Of a DNA stretch of 64,000 nt, positions 8,325-17,542 are shown in pieces. Source of the DNA: Exiguobacterium chiriqhucha RW-2 (GTDB lineage: Bacteria; Bacillota; Bacilli; Exiguobacteriales; Exiguobacteriaceae); NCBI RefSeq assembly GCF_000416965.1, contig NZ_ATCL01000009.1:124001-188000 (forward strand). The letters are read 5' to 3'. A program made the translations under genes and the position numbers. The number at the start of each line of letters is the position of its first letter. Positions within the stretch are counted from its first letter, which is position 1. The notes beneath the pieces were generated by a model that ran no database searches, had not been told where the DNA came from, and saw only the letters and a list, made by a program, of their open reading frames with translations.

Positions 8325-9851
8325 ATGTTTAAGCAGATCTTTGGTGTTCTTCAAAAAGTCGGTAAAGCACTTATGCTTCCTGTTGCGATTTTGCCGGCAG
8401 CCGGTCTTCTTCTTGCATTCGGTAACGCGATGCAAAACCCGGCCCTTACATCACGCGCTGGTTGGTTAACGAACGAAGGCGTTGTGAAATTCGCTCAGCT
8501 CATGGAGCAAGCGGGTGGCATTATCTTCTCGAACTTAGCACTCTTATTCGCAGTCGGTGTCGCGATCGGTTTAGCAGGGGACGGCGTTGCCGGACTCGCG
8601 GCCATCGTCGGATTCCTCATCATGAACAAAGTTATGGGTGTTTGGCTTGAACTCACACCTGAAATCATCGCACAAGGTGATCCGGCTTACGCATCAGTAC
8701 TCGGGATTCCAACGCTCCAAACTGGGGTATTCGGAGGTATCATCGTCGGTCTGATAGCCGCCTGGGCATATAATAAGTACTTCAACATCGAGTTGCCGCA
8801 ATTCCTTGGCTTCTTCGCTGGTAAGCGTTTCGTCCCAATCGTTACTGCGGTATTGGCAGTTGTCGCTGGTTTCGTCATGCTTCTCATCTGGCCACCAGTT
8901 CAGCACGGCTTGAACACGTTCTCAAACTTCATGTTGACTGAAAACCGCACGTTCGCGGCATTCATCTTCGGTTTGATCGAACGTTCATTGATTCCATTCG
9001 GTCTTCACCACATCTTCTACTCACCATTCTGGTTCGAGTTCGGCTCGTACACGGATGCAGCGGGTAACATCGTTCGTGGTGACCAAGCGATCTTCTTCGC
9101 ACAAATTCGTGATGGCGCTGAGCTCACAGCCGGTACGTTCATGACTGGTAAGTACCCGTTCATGATGTTCGGTCTTCCAGCAGCAGCACTCGCAATGTAC
9201 CACGAAGCACGTCCTGAACGTAAAGCAGTCGTCGGTGGTCTCTTGGCTTCGGCAGCACTTACATCGTTCTTGACTGGTATCACTGAGCCGATCGAGTTCT
9301 CATTCTTGTTCGTTGCTCCACTCTTGTTCGCAGTACACGCAGTCTTCGCTGGCCTTTCATTCATGGTCATGCACATCTTGAACGTCAAAATCGGGATGAC
9401 GTTCTCGGGCGGTTTGATCGACTACCTTCTCTTCGGTGTACTTCCTAACCGTACAGACTGGTGGCTCGTCATTCCAGTCGGTCTCGTGTTCGCAGTCGTT
9501 TACTACTTCGGATTCCGCTTCGTTATCCGTAAGTTCAACCTTAAAACACCGGGCCGTGAAGATGAAGTCGTTGAGCAATCAACTGCTACAGGTTCGGAAC
9601 TTGCACAAGATATCCTCGTTGGTTTCGGTGGTTCACAAAACATCAAACACCTTGACGCATGTATCACACGTCTCCGCGTCGAAGTAAAAGATAAGAGCCA
9701 AGTCAACAAAGAAGAGTTGAAACGCCTTGGGGCAGCTGGTGTCCTTGAAGTCGGTAACAACATTCAAGCCATCTTCGGACCACGTTCGGATGCGTTGAAA
9801 TCAGAAATGCAAGCGGTCATCGCTTCAGGTAACGAAAAGAAAGCTAACTAA
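8325..9851 (+). CDS. ptsG: PTS glucose-family EIICB permease
   Basis: A 508-residue PTS sugar permease of the glucose/glucoside class. The EIIC membrane domain (about residues 1-395) opens with [20 protein letters not shown] and contains the [18 protein letters not shown] signature. The EIIB domain (about 425-500) has the phospho-cysteine in LDACITRLR, about Cys446. No EIIA domain follows, so phosphate must come from a separate or neighbouring EIIA, for example that of the next gene. AAAGGAGGATTTATC precedes the ATG. Control by the GlcT RAT/terminator directly upstream indicates induction by its own sugar, presumably glucose. Confidence 0.93.
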   Translation: MFKQIFGVLQKVGKALMLPVAILPAAGLLLAFGNAMQNPALTSRAGWLTNEGVVKFAQLMEQAGGIIFSNLALLFAVGVAIGLAGDGVAGLAAIVGFLIMNKVMGVWLELTPEIIAQGDPAYASVLGIPTLQTGVFGGIIVGLIAAWAYNKYFNIELPQFLGFFAGKRFVPIVTAVLAVVAGFVMLLIWPPVQHGLNTFSNFMLTENRTFAAFIFGLIERSLIPFGLHHIFYSPFWFEFGSYTDAAGNIVRGDQAIFFAQIRDGAELTAGTFMTGKYPFMMFGLPAAALAMYHEARPERKAVVGGLLASAALTSFLTGITEPIEFSFLFVAPLLFAVHAVFAGLSFMVMHILNVKIGMTFSGGLIDYLLFGVLPNRTDWWLVIPVGLVFAVVYYFGFRFVIRKFNLKTPGREDEVVEQSTATGSELAQDILVGFGGSQNIKHLDACITRLRVEVKDKSQVNKEELKRLGAAGVLEVGNNIQAIFGPRSDALKSEMQAVIASGNEKKAN

Positions 9852-9861
9852 TTGAAGCTAT

Positions 9862-9891
9862 AAGCCAATCCATTATGGGTTGGCTTTTTTT
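9862..9891 (+). terminator. Terminator between the two ptsG genes
   Basis: AAGCCAATCC / GGGTTGGCTT with a 5-nt loop and seven T residues. Confidence 0.88.
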
Positions 9892-9898
9892 GTATGGG

Positions 9899-9911
9899 TG
9901 AAACGGTTTCA
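9899..9911 (+). promoter_or_regulatory. Palindrome, possible LacI/CcpA-type operator
   Basis: TGAAACGGTTTCA is a 13-nt perfect inverted repeat around a central G, just after the terminator and 54 nt before the second ptsG. It resembles LacI-family operators but is one base short of the 14-bp cre form. No consensus promoter is evident beside it. Confidence 0.4.
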
Positions 9912-9964
9912 GCCTACTGGCAGATGGGGAAAAGTAAGTATTCTGACAAAAGGAGGGAACCATG

Positions 9965-11995
9965 ATGTGGAAGAAAGTGTTTGGTGTTTTGCAGCGAATC
10001 GGGAAGGCACTCATGCTTCCGGTTGCGATTCTACCGGCAGCCGGTCTATTACTCGCATTTGGTACCGCGTTCCAAAACCCTGATCTCGTTTCGCTCTTAC
10101 CTTTCTTGGCAAACGATTCACTCGTCCTCGTCTGGCAAGTTATGACAGATGCCGGGGATATCGTGTTTGCCAATCTAGGTCTTCTGTTCGCCGTCGGTGT
10201 CGCCATCGGGCTAGCCAACGGGGACGGTGTTGCCGGGTTAGCAGCTATCGTTGGTTATTTGATTATGAACAAGGTTATCAGCACGTGGAACGGTATTACC
10301 GCGGAAATAGCCCAGGGAGACCCGGCCTATGCCACGGTACTCGGGATTCCGACGCTCCAAATGGGGGTATTCGGGGGTATCATTGCCGGTTTGATTGCCG
10401 CATTCGCGTACAACAAGTACTTCAACATCAAGTTGCCGGATTTCTTAGGGTTCTTTGCAGGGAAACGGTTCGTGCCAATCGCGACCGCCGCGTTCAGCTT
10501 ATTGATCGGGATTGCGCTCGCCTATATTTGGCCGCCAATCGGTTCAGCGATCAACACGTTCTCGAGCACGATCATTGAAGCGAACGTCGCGGTCTCCGCC
10601 TTCGTCTTCGGTTTGGTCGAACGTTCACTAATCCCGTTCGGTCTGCATCACATCTGGTACTCTCCGTTTTGGTTCCAGTTCGGGGAATATACGAACCAAG
10701 CGGGGGATCTCGTCCAAGGGGACCAACGGATCTTCTTCGCCCAGCTTCGTGACGGGGTCGAATTTACAGCCGGTACGTATATGACCGGTAAATTCCCATT
10801 CATGATGTTCGGATTACCTGCCGCTTGTCTCGCCATGTTCCATACTGTCCCGAAAGAACGTCGCAAAGACGTTGAAGGACTTTACTTCTCAGCAGCCCTC
10901 ACTTCATTCTTGACGGGAATCACCGAGCCGGTTGAATTCTCGTTCGTCTTCGTTGCACCTCTTCTCTTTGGTATTCATGCCGTCTTTGCTGGACTTTCCT
11001 TTATGACCATGCACTTGCTCAATGTTAAAATCGGGATGACATTCTCGGGCGGACTCATTGACTATCTCTTGTTCGGGGTATTACCGAACCGGACAGCCTG
11101 GTGGCTCGTCATTCCAGTCGGTCTCGTCTTCGCGGTCATCTATTACTTTGGGTTCCGTTTCGCAATCACGAAGTTCGACTTGAAAGTACCGGGACGTGAA
11201 ACCGTCGCCGAAGGCAAAGGCGCCCGCGCCGTCGTCGGAGATGATTTACCGTATGAGGTGCTCGTTGGACTCGGTGGACCGGATAACATCAAACACCTCG
11301 ATGCTTGTATCACACGCTTGCGTGTCACTGTGAACGATGTCAAACAAGTCGATAAAGACTTGCTGAAAGATTTGGGAGCGGCCGGAGTGCTCGAGGTCGG
11401 GGATAACATTCAAGCCATCTTCGGTCCGAAATCGGATACGCTCAAATCGCAAATCGCGGCCATCATCGAAGGCGGCGAATATAAACCGAAAGAAAAAGCT
11501 GTCATCACACCGGAAGCGGCTGAACATGCCGACCATCGATTCCTTGCCCCGATGTCGGGTGTCATCTTATCGCTTGACGATGTGCCGGACCAAGTCTTCT
11601 CGGGCCGGATGATGGGTGAAGGATTTGCCATCGAGCCAAGCTCGGGACAAGTCGTTGCGCCGGTCACCGGTCAAATCACCACGTTCTTCCCGACGAAACA
11701 TGCAATCGGCCTACTCGCGGACGACGGACGAGAGATTCTCATCCACGTCGGACTCGACACGGTCAACCTGAAAGGGGAGGGCTTCGTCGCCAAAGTGAAA
11801 GAAGGCGACCGGGTCGAAGCAGGGGACGTCTTGCTCGATGTCGACCTCAACTTGATTCGTGACAAAGTCCCATCGCTCATCACGCCGATCATCTGGACGA
11901 ACGGAGACGGCAAAATCGTCGTCGTCCCATTCGGAGAGACGGTCGTCGCCGGGGAAGCGCTCGACTTCAGAACGGATGACAAAGGAGCCGAGTAA
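9965..11995 (+). CDS. ptsG: PTS glucose-family EIICBA permease
   Basis: A 676-residue complete EII: EIIC (residues 1 to ~400), EIIB (~425-500, phospho-cysteine about Cys448 in LDACITRLR) and EIIA (~535-670, with DHRFLAPMSGVILSLDDVPD and the phospho-His in EILIHVGLDTV, about His594). It is a close paralogue of the preceding gene, alignable throughout EIIC and EIIB. ATG 9965 was preferred over the adjacent ATG 9962 because of spacing from GGAGGG and alignment with the paralogue. The gene sits beyond a terminator and a palindrome, so it may be controlled separately. Its EIIA could also serve the upstream EIICB. Confidence 0.93.
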   Translation: MWKKVFGVLQRIGKALMLPVAILPAAGLLLAFGTAFQNPDLVSLLPFLANDSLVLVWQVMTDAGDIVFANLGLLFAVGVAIGLANGDGVAGLAAIVGYLIMNKVISTWNGITAEIAQGDPAYATVLGIPTLQMGVFGGIIAGLIAAFAYNKYFNIKLPDFLGFFAGKRFVPIATAAFSLLIGIALAYIWPPIGSAINTFSSTIIEANVAVSAFVFGLVERSLIPFGLHHIWYSPFWFQFGEYTNQAGDLVQGDQRIFFAQLRDGVEFTAGTYMTGKFPFMMFGLPAACLAMFHTVPKERRKDVEGLYFSAALTSFLTGITEPVEFSFVFVAPLLFGIHAVFAGLSFMTMHLLNVKIGMTFSGGLIDYLLFGVLPNRTAWWLVIPVGLVFAVIYYFGFRFAITKFDLKVPGRETVAEGKGARAVVGDDLPYEVLVGLGGPDNIKHLDACITRLRVTVNDVKQVDKDLLKDLGAAGVLEVGDNIQAIFGPKSDTLKSQIAAIIEGGEYKPKEKAVITPEAAEHADHRFLAPMSGVILSLDDVPDQVFSGRMMGEGFAIEPSSGQVVAPVTGQITTFFPTKHAIGLLADDGREILIHVGLDTVNLKGEGFVAKVKEGDRVEAGDVLLDVDLNLIRDKVPSLITPIIWTNGDGKIVVVPFGETVVAGEALDFRTDDKGAE

Positions 11996-12003
11996 ACAAA
12001 AAA

Positions 12004-12036
12004 GAAGCTCTCGCAACCGCGAGAACTTCTTTTTTT
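12004..12036. terminator. Bidirectional terminator between ptsG and ptsI
   Basis: GAAGCTCTCGC / GCGAGAACTTC around AACC, one internal mismatch, with T8 on the plus side and T-rich sequence on the minus side. Confidence 0.85.
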
Positions 12037-12039
12037 GTG

Positions 12040-13758
12040 TTACTTCTTAATATCGAATTTTTCACTGAGGAAGTTCACGACTTCTTCAGCTGTATCCATG
12101 TTGAGGACGTCGTTGACGATTGCTTCTGTTTCCGACTTCGTCAAACGCTTCACGAGGCTACGTGCGCGAAGGACGCTTGAAGCCGACATCGAGAATTCGT
12201 CAAGACCGAGTCCGAGCAGGATTGGAATCGCAAGCTCTTCTCCAGCCATCTCTCCACACATACCGACCCATTTACCGGCTTTGTGTGCTTCTGTGATGAC
12301 GTTGTGGAGCAAGTTCAAGATGGCCGGGTTGAACGGTTGGTACAAGTACGAGACTTTCTCGTTCATGCGGTCCGCTGCCATCGTGTATTGAATCAAGTCG
12401 TTCGTGCCGACTGAGAAGAAGTCGACTTCTTTCGCGAATTGCTTCGCCATGACGGCAGTCGATGGAATCTCGACCATCATCCCAGTTTCGTAGTTACCGA
12501 CAGCAATTCCTTCTGTCTTCAACTTCGCTTCTTCTTCAAGCAAGATGGCTTTCGCAGCACGGAACTCTTCAAGCGTCGCGATCATTGGGAACATGATGGC
12601 GAGGTCACCGTGCGCTGAGGCACGGAGAAGCGCGCGAAGCTGTGTGCGGAACAAGTCCGTCTCTTCGAGGCAAAGGCGAATCGCACGATAGCCGAGGAAC
12701 GGGTTCATCTCTTTTGGAAGGTCGAGGTAAGACAATTCTTTATCTCCACCGATATCGAGCGTACGGATGACGACTTGTTTGCCGTCCATACCTTCGATGA
12801 CTGCTTTATAAGCTGTATACTGCTCTTCTTCCGTCGGGAACGTTTCCGAGTCCATGTAGAGGAACTCAGTCCGGTAAAGACCGATGGCGTCAGCGCCGTT
12901 TTTCAATACGCCTTCGAGGTCGTTCGGTGTACCGATGTTCGCTGCAAGTTTGACCTTGTGGCCGTCGGCTGTGATCGACTCTTCGTTGACGAGTTGTTTC
13001 AACTCTTCTTTATACGCTTCGAATGCAGCGCGTTTTTCGTTATATTCGTTGACGAGTTCTTCAGACGGGTTGACGAACACGTCGCCCTCTGTCCCGTCAA
13101 TGACGACGAGATCGCCATTTTTGATTTCTTCGAGTGCTACTTTTGTACCGACGACGGCAGGGATCTCGAGTGAACGAGACATGATTGCCGAGTGAGACGT
13201 ACGTCCACCGATGTTTGTCGCGAATCCTTTGACGTACTTACGGTTGAGCTGAGCTGTATCAGACGGCGTCAAATCTTCAGCGATGATGATGACTTCTTCT
13301 GAGATTGAGGCTGGCGTCATGAACGTGACACCGAGAATGTGCGCCATGACACGTTTCGTGACGTCACGAACGTCTGCTGCGCGCTCACGCATGTACTCGT
13401 TATCCATCGATTCAAAGATCATGACCATCATTTGAGCGACTTCATCGAGCGCCTTCGCAGCGTTCATGTGTTCGCTTTCAATTTTGTCGTTCACTTGTGA
13501 GACGATCTCAGGATCCTCGACGATGAGCAAGTGAGCCGAGAAAATCTCAGCCTTGTCTTCACCGAGCTCACGAAGCGTGATTTGACGGATTTCTTCGAGT
13601 TCTGTTTTTGACTGAGCGATGGCCGCTTGGAAACGGGCTTTCTCAGCTGCTACGTCCTCGATTTTGTTTGTCGGGATGTCGAATGAAGGTGTCTCCATGA
13701 CGAATGCTTTCGCAACTGCGATTCCTGCAGATGCGCCAATACCTTTAATGTGTGACAT
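12040..13758 (-). CDS. ptsI: Phosphoenolpyruvate--protein phosphotransferase (PTS enzyme I)
   Basis: A 572-residue enzyme I: cytosolic, autophosphorylates from PEP and passes phosphate to HPr. The N-terminal phospho-His loop is [19 protein letters not shown] near residue 185; the PEP-binding barrel follows with [19 protein letters not shown]-type and [18 protein letters not shown], and the catalytic Cys in [10 protein letters not shown] near residue 500. The start chosen ([15 protein letters not shown]) has GAGAGGGA upstream. In most Bacillota ptsH lies just upstream, often in the ptsG operon; here there is a 320-nt gap with no ptsH frame, and the gene is convergent to the ptsG pair. Confidence 0.96.
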   Translation of the reverse strand: MSHIKGIGASAGIAVAKAFVMETPSFDIPTNKIEDVAAEKARFQAAIAQSKTELEEIRQITLRELGEDKAEIFSAHLLIVEDPEIVSQVNDKIESEHMNAAKALDEVAQMMVMIFESMDNEYMRERAADVRDVTKRVMAHILGVTFMTPASISEEVIIIAEDLTPSDTAQLNRKYVKGFATNIGGRTSHSAIMSRSLEIPAVVGTKVALEEIKNGDLVVIDGTEGDVFVNPSEELVNEYNEKRAAFEAYKEELKQLVNEESITADGHKVKLAANIGTPNDLEGVLKNGADAIGLYRTEFLYMDSETFPTEEEQYTAYKAVIEGMDGKQVVIRTLDIGGDKELSYLDLPKEMNPFLGYRAIRLCLEETDLFRTQLRALLRASAHGDLAIMFPMIATLEEFRAAKAILLEEEAKLKTEGIAVGNYETGMMVEIPSTAVMAKQFAKEVDFFSVGTNDLIQYTMAADRMNEKVSYLYQPFNPAILNLLHNVITEAHKAGKWVGMCGEMAGEELAIPILLGLGLDEFSMSASSVLRARSLVKRLTKSETEAIVNDVLNMDTAEEVVNFLSEKFDIKK

Positions 13759-13805
13759 AAGCGTAGTCCCTCTCTTCAAAGAAATAGTGGTTTCCAATGT
13801 TATCT

Positions 13806-13841
13806 CGTTAGTTCTTACCCGAAATGAAAAAGGAACTAACG
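13806..13841 (-). repeat. 9-bp inverted repeat in the ptsI leader
   Basis: CGTTAGTTC / GAACTAACG with an 18-nt loop, ending 48 nt before the ptsI start. No T-run follows on either strand, so it is not a simple terminator. Confidence 0.6.
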
Positions 13842-13856
13842 AAAACCTGGAAGATT

Positions 13857-13944
13857 AAAGTAGCAACGGTCTACTACTAGGGGAAGCCTCGACCGAACAA
13901 AATGGCCTCGCCTCAACAGTGAGGGATGCCTGATTGCGTACTTT
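13857..13944 (-). ncRNA. Candidate structured leader RNA upstream of ptsI (three-way junction)
   Basis: On the minus strand a closing helix pairs AAAGTAcGCAA with TTGCTACTTT (10 bp, one bulged C). It encloses hairpin CCTCA-CTGT-TGAGG and hairpin CGGTC...GACCG, the latter abutting the closing helix. All pairs are Watson-Crick. The element lies in the 5' leader of ptsI and encodes no protein. It matches no riboswitch I recognise. Because pairs are perfect, the plus strand could fold the same way; orientation is assumed from ptsI. Confidence 0.45.
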
Positions 13945-14087
13945 CTTATCCTATCATAAAATAAATCATCGTCACAACGAGGAGTTAACGCCTGAATTCG
14001 AAGAATTCATGACTCTTACGCATACTGTTTCATTATTTCGCCGAAGTTCGTTATGCTAACCATATATAAAGAAGGGAAGTGGCAAAC

Positions 14088-15530
14088 ATGTATCAAGTGA
14101 AGGATTTAGATTGGAACGGTTCATACGACACGATCGTCGTCGGAATCGGTGCGGCCGACACGATTGACGAAGGCCTCGATACGTTGTTTAACGGGCGCGT
14201 CAAGTCGCTCATCCAAGCGTCGGATATCTCGACGAAAACAGGGGAACTGTCCATCGTCCCGACGTTCGAAGGAACGGTCAAACGCATCCTATTCGTCGGT
14301 CTTGGACAACGCAACGAGAATACGCCTGAGAACGTGCGCAATTGGTTCGGGAAAGTCGCGAAACAAATTAAAGCACGCGCCTTCACAAACGTCGCGGTCG
14401 CGCTCGACACGTTCGGACCGAACACGGCGAAACTGTTTGCCGAAGCGTATGAGATGGCGACATATGAGCACCCTACATACAAATCTGAACCGAAGCCGGC
14501 GAAGTCAGACGTGACGATCACGTTGCTCGGTGCTGGTGTAGAGGAAGAGGCGTTGACGGGTGCCGCTTACGGACGCGGTGTCAATGTCGCACGGACGCTC
14601 ACGATGATGCCGGCCAATATTTTGACGTCGGAAACACTCGCGGACTATGCGGTCGAATTGGCCGAACGTCATGGATTCAGCCATCGCATCTTGGAGAAGG
14701 AAGAGATGGAGGCGCTCGGGATGGGGGCGCTGCTCGCCGTCAATCAAGGGTCGACCATCCCGCCGAAATTGATTGTCCTCGAATACCACGGTGCAGGCGA
14801 TGCAGCGCCCGTCGCTGTCGTCGGAAAAGGAATCACGTTTGATACGGGTGGTTACTCAATCAAACCGAAAGACGGCATCGTCGGCATGAAAGGCGACATG
14901 GGGGGCGCGGCGACCGTGCTCGGCCTATTCGAGACGCTTGCGACGACGAAACCGAACGTGAACGTCATCGGCGTCATCCCGTCGACGGACAACATGATCT
15001 CAGGGGACGCGTTCAAACCGGATGATGTCATCACAGCGATGAGCGGGAAGACGATTGAAGTGCTCAATACCGACGCGGAAGGTCGTCTTGTCCTCGCCGA
15101 CGCTGTCACCTTTGCCAAGACGTATGAACCACAAGCCATCATCGATGTGGCGACGCTCACGGGCGGTGTGCTCGTCGCACTCGGCACAGAAGTGACTGGT
15201 TGCCTGACGAACGATGCGTCGCTCTACGGCGCCTTAGAAGCTGCGAGCCGAGAGACGAATGAACTCGTCTGGCAAATGCCATACTTCGACGTCTTCATTA
15301 AACAAGTCCGGAAATCAGAAGTCGCAGATTTGAACAACTCGCCGGGCCGTTATGGGCATATGATCTTTGGTGGCGCGTTCGTCGGTGAGTTTGTCGGCGA
15401 CACGCCTTGGCTCCACCTCGATATCGCCGGGACGAGTGAACGTTCGGCGGCAAGCGATCTCGGACCAAAAGGACCGACTGGGGTCATGGTGCGCACGCTC
15501 GCATTGATGCTCGAAGAGTGGAAACGTTGA
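14088..15530 (+). CDS. pepA: Leucyl aminopeptidase (M17 family)
   Basis: A 480-residue cytosolic metallo-exopeptidase that removes N-terminal residues from peptides. The C-terminal catalytic domain (about 165-480) carries the M17 signature NTDAEGRLVLADA, the metal-ligand Lys in VGKGITFDTGGYSIKP and the active-site region GMKGDMGGAATVLG. The N-terminal domain (to ~150) is the usual variable regulatory part. GAAGGGAAG lies 8 nt before the chosen ATG. A 52-codon gene overlaps its stop codon by four bases (TTGA), suggesting translational coupling with the two genes that follow. Confidence 0.95.
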   Translation: MYQVKDLDWNGSYDTIVVGIGAADTIDEGLDTLFNGRVKSLIQASDISTKTGELSIVPTFEGTVKRILFVGLGQRNENTPENVRNWFGKVAKQIKARAFTNVAVALDTFGPNTAKLFAEAYEMATYEHPTYKSEPKPAKSDVTITLLGAGVEEEALTGAAYGRGVNVARTLTMMPANILTSETLADYAVELAERHGFSHRILEKEEMEALGMGALLAVNQGSTIPPKLIVLEYHGAGDAAPVAVVGKGITFDTGGYSIKPKDGIVGMKGDMGGAATVLGLFETLATTKPNVNVIGVIPSTDNMISGDAFKPDDVITAMSGKTIEVLNTDAEGRLVLADAVTFAKTYEPQAIIDVATLTGGVLVALGTEVTGCLTNDASLYGALEAASRETNELVWQMPYFDVFIKQVRKSEVADLNNSPGRYGHMIFGGAFVGEFVGDTPWLHLDIAGTSERSAASDLGPKGPTGVMVRTLALMLEEWKR

Positions 15531-15685
15531 AGTCAGGATTGTTATTGATTGGCTTAGCCGTCGTCTCCGGACTCGGATACACGGCTTGGCCGAGTCAATG
15601 GTTGTTGGGAGTGACCGTCTTATGCGCGGTGCTCGGAATATTGTTTTTGATGCAGGAGGGACGACGTGGTCGGAGTAGGAATTGA
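15527..15685 (+). CDS. Small 52-residue membrane protein
   Basis: A TTG-started frame whose TTGA overlaps the pepA stop and whose last 20 nt overlap the next gene. The product has two hydrophobic segments (about residues 3-17 and 25-42) joined by YTAWPSQW, then a basic tail QEGRRGRSRN. The tight overlaps on both sides and the hydrophobic pattern support a real coupled gene, although there is no good ribosome binding site of its own. No family recognised. Confidence 0.55.
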   Translation: MKSGLLLIGLAVVSGLGYTAWPSQWLLGVTVLCAVLGILFLMQEGRRGRSRN

Positions 15686-16325
15686 TGGCGCGCGCGGGAG
15701 CTGGGTACGAATCACGTACGACAGCATCTCGCTCTGTTTGACCATCTCAGAAAAGTTGGAAGATTTATTGATTGAAGGGGCCGTCCATTTTGTCGACATG
15801 CCGAAAGACTTGGCGACGATTGATGCGCCGGACCGGTCGTGTGATGCCTGGATGCGGTCACAACTGAAGCAGCGGAAGTCGTCCATCTTCACGCCGCCGA
15901 TTCAAGACGTGCTCATGGAGGCGTCCTATGCCGAGGCGAATGCAAAGAGCCGGGAACTGGTCGGAAAAGGGATCAGTAAACAGGCGTGGAACTTGGTGCC
16001 GCGTATCCGTGAGTTTCAAACGATCACGGATGCAGATGTCTACGAGTCGCATCCTGAAGTGTGTTTTGCCGTCATGACGGGAAACGAGGCGTCCTTCAGC
16101 AAGAAGACCGAGGCGGGAGAGCTTGAACGGATCGAGTTGTTGCGCCGTTATTCGAACAGCTCACCATGGAAATGGAAGATGTCGAACGTGCAAGTCGATG
16201 ATATCATCGACGCCTGTATTTTGGCCGTTGCCGCCTATGAGGCGGGCACGACCGGGATGGTTACGCATCCGGACCAAACTGAAGGGGCACCGTTCGTGGC
16301 GGTACCGAAGACAAAAGAGCGATGA
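15666..16325 (+). CDS. DUF429-family protein (predicted RNase H-like fold)
   Basis: A 219-residue protein starting at GTG after GGAGGGACGAC. Opening GVGIDGARGSWV provides the first conserved Asp of the DUF429/YcfI-like fold; EGAVHFVDMPKDL, ESHPEVCFAVMTG and the late DDIIDACILAVAA segment match the family pattern. DUF429 proteins are predicted to have an RNase H-like nuclease core; no substrate is established. It ends inside a perfect palindrome shared with the convergent permease gene. It forms a coupled trio with pepA and the small membrane gene. Confidence 0.8.
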   Translation: MVGVGIDGARGSWVRITYDSISLCLTISEKLEDLLIEGAVHFVDMPKDLATIDAPDRSCDAWMRSQLKQRKSSIFTPPIQDVLMEASYAEANAKSRELVGKGISKQAWNLVPRIREFQTITDADVYESHPEVCFAVMTGNEASFSKKTEAGELERIELLRRYSNSSPWKWKMSNVQVDDIIDACILAVAAYEAGTTGMVTHPDQTEGAPFVAVPKTKER

Positions 16326-16342
16326 CATGTCATCGCTCTTTT
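16313..16342. terminator. Perfect 30-bp palindrome, bidirectional terminator inside two coding ends
   Basis: AAAAGAGCGATGACA is followed directly by its exact reverse complement. It folds to a hairpin with U4 ends on either strand. It contains the last codons and the stop codons of both convergent genes, so both proteins end in Lys-Glu-Arg. Confidence 0.9.
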
Positions 16343-17457
16343 GGTGTCGTCGGCCCGATGACGAACTTCCACATATAGTGGAACACTTGGGCGTTATAGA
16401 GGGCTTTAAGCAGGACGGCCAATACCGGCCCTAAAATGAAGCCGAGTACCCCGAACAGCTGGAGTCCGACAAAAATCGAGATGAGGGCGGCGAGCGGGTC
16501 GAGGCCGATGTGAGAGCCGACGATTTTCGGTTCGGCCAGATTGCGTTGCACGATAACGACGATATAGAGGACGACGAGCCCGATCGCGAGGAACCATTCG
16601 CCCGTGACGGCGGCATAGGCGGCCCACGGCAATAACAGCGTCCCGACACCGAGGTACGGCAACAAGTCAAAGATGGCCGCGAGCAGGGCGAACGAGAACG
16701 GGTTGTCGACACGAAGGATGAACATGCCGATTAAGACGATTCCGAACGTGATCGAGATGAGCGTCAATTGCGCGCGGACGTAACCGAACAGCGCCGAGCG
16801 TAAATTCGTCATGACGAGCTCGAACTCCTTGAAGCCTTTTCGTTCATTCAAGCGAGCGATGGACTTCATATAGTCCGGCCAGTCTTTCGTGATGAAGAAC
16901 CAGGCGAGCACGATGACGATGAACAAGAGCAAGACGAGCGGCAACGCGCTCAAGATGTCCTGCAACAAGCCGGCGACACCTCGGGACAAGACGCCGATCG
17001 CGGCGCCGAGTTGGACACCGATTTCGGTGATACCGCCTTCGAGCGAGTTCGCCTGTTCGGGGTTCAGCCGTTGGATGCTATCGTACGCATCGTTGACCAA
17101 CGGGGCGAGTTTTTCATTGAATAGGCGTTGTATGTATTCGGTGAACGTTTCAATCTGGGCAGGCAGTTTTTCGGCGGCAATCGTCAAGTAGCGAATGAGT
17201 TGCGTCACGACGATGGCGATGATTCCGCTGACGACGCTCATGACAATCAACAAAGAAACGAGTGTGCCGAGGGCGCGTGGTAACTTGGTCTCACGCTCGA
17301 TCCAATTGACGAGTGGGACCGTCAACAAGGATAACAAGAGAGCGAACACGAATGGATACGTGTACGTGAAGAGGACACTCAGTCCCCAGATGACGAAGAC
17401 GAGGCCGATGATGACGAGCAGGAAACGAAGTAATTGCCATAGTCTGGCTGGCGACAA
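16330..17457 (-). CDS. AI-2E/YtvI-type membrane transporter family protein
   Basis: A 375-residue polytopic membrane protein of the UPF0118/AI-2 exporter family, closest in style to YtvI. The conserved motifs FDLLPYLGVGTLLLPWAAY and GSHIGLDPLAALISIFVGL are in the C-terminal half; an amphipathic region (about 90-150) separates N- and C-terminal helices, as usual. The start is a TTG with AAAGGGG 9 nt upstream; a further upstream in-frame TTG exists but lacks a site. Transported substrate is unknown; relatives export AI-2 or ions. YtvI is linked to sporulation in Bacillus, which this genus is not known to do. Confidence 0.85.
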   Translation of the reverse strand: MSPARLWQLLRFLLVIIGLVFVIWGLSVLFTYTYPFVFALLLSLLTVPLVNWIERETKLPRALGTLVSLLIVMSVVSGIIAIVVTQLIRYLTIAAEKLPAQIETFTEYIQRLFNEKLAPLVNDAYDSIQRLNPEQANSLEGGITEIGVQLGAAIGVLSRGVAGLLQDILSALPLVLLLFIVIVLAWFFITKDWPDYMKSIARLNERKGFKEFELVMTNLRSALFGYVRAQLTLISITFGIVLIGMFILRVDNPFSFALLAAIFDLLPYLGVGTLLLPWAAYAAVTGEWFLAIGLVVLYIVVIVQRNLAEPKIVGSHIGLDPLAALISIFVGLQLFGVLGFILGPVLAVLLKALYNAQVFHYMWKFVIGPTTPKER

Positions 17458-17542
17458 GATGCATAGCCCCTTTCTTAACAATTTGATTGAGCATAGTATA
17501 CCACGCAGGCGGTAAATAAAGAGGATGGATAGGTGATTAAAT

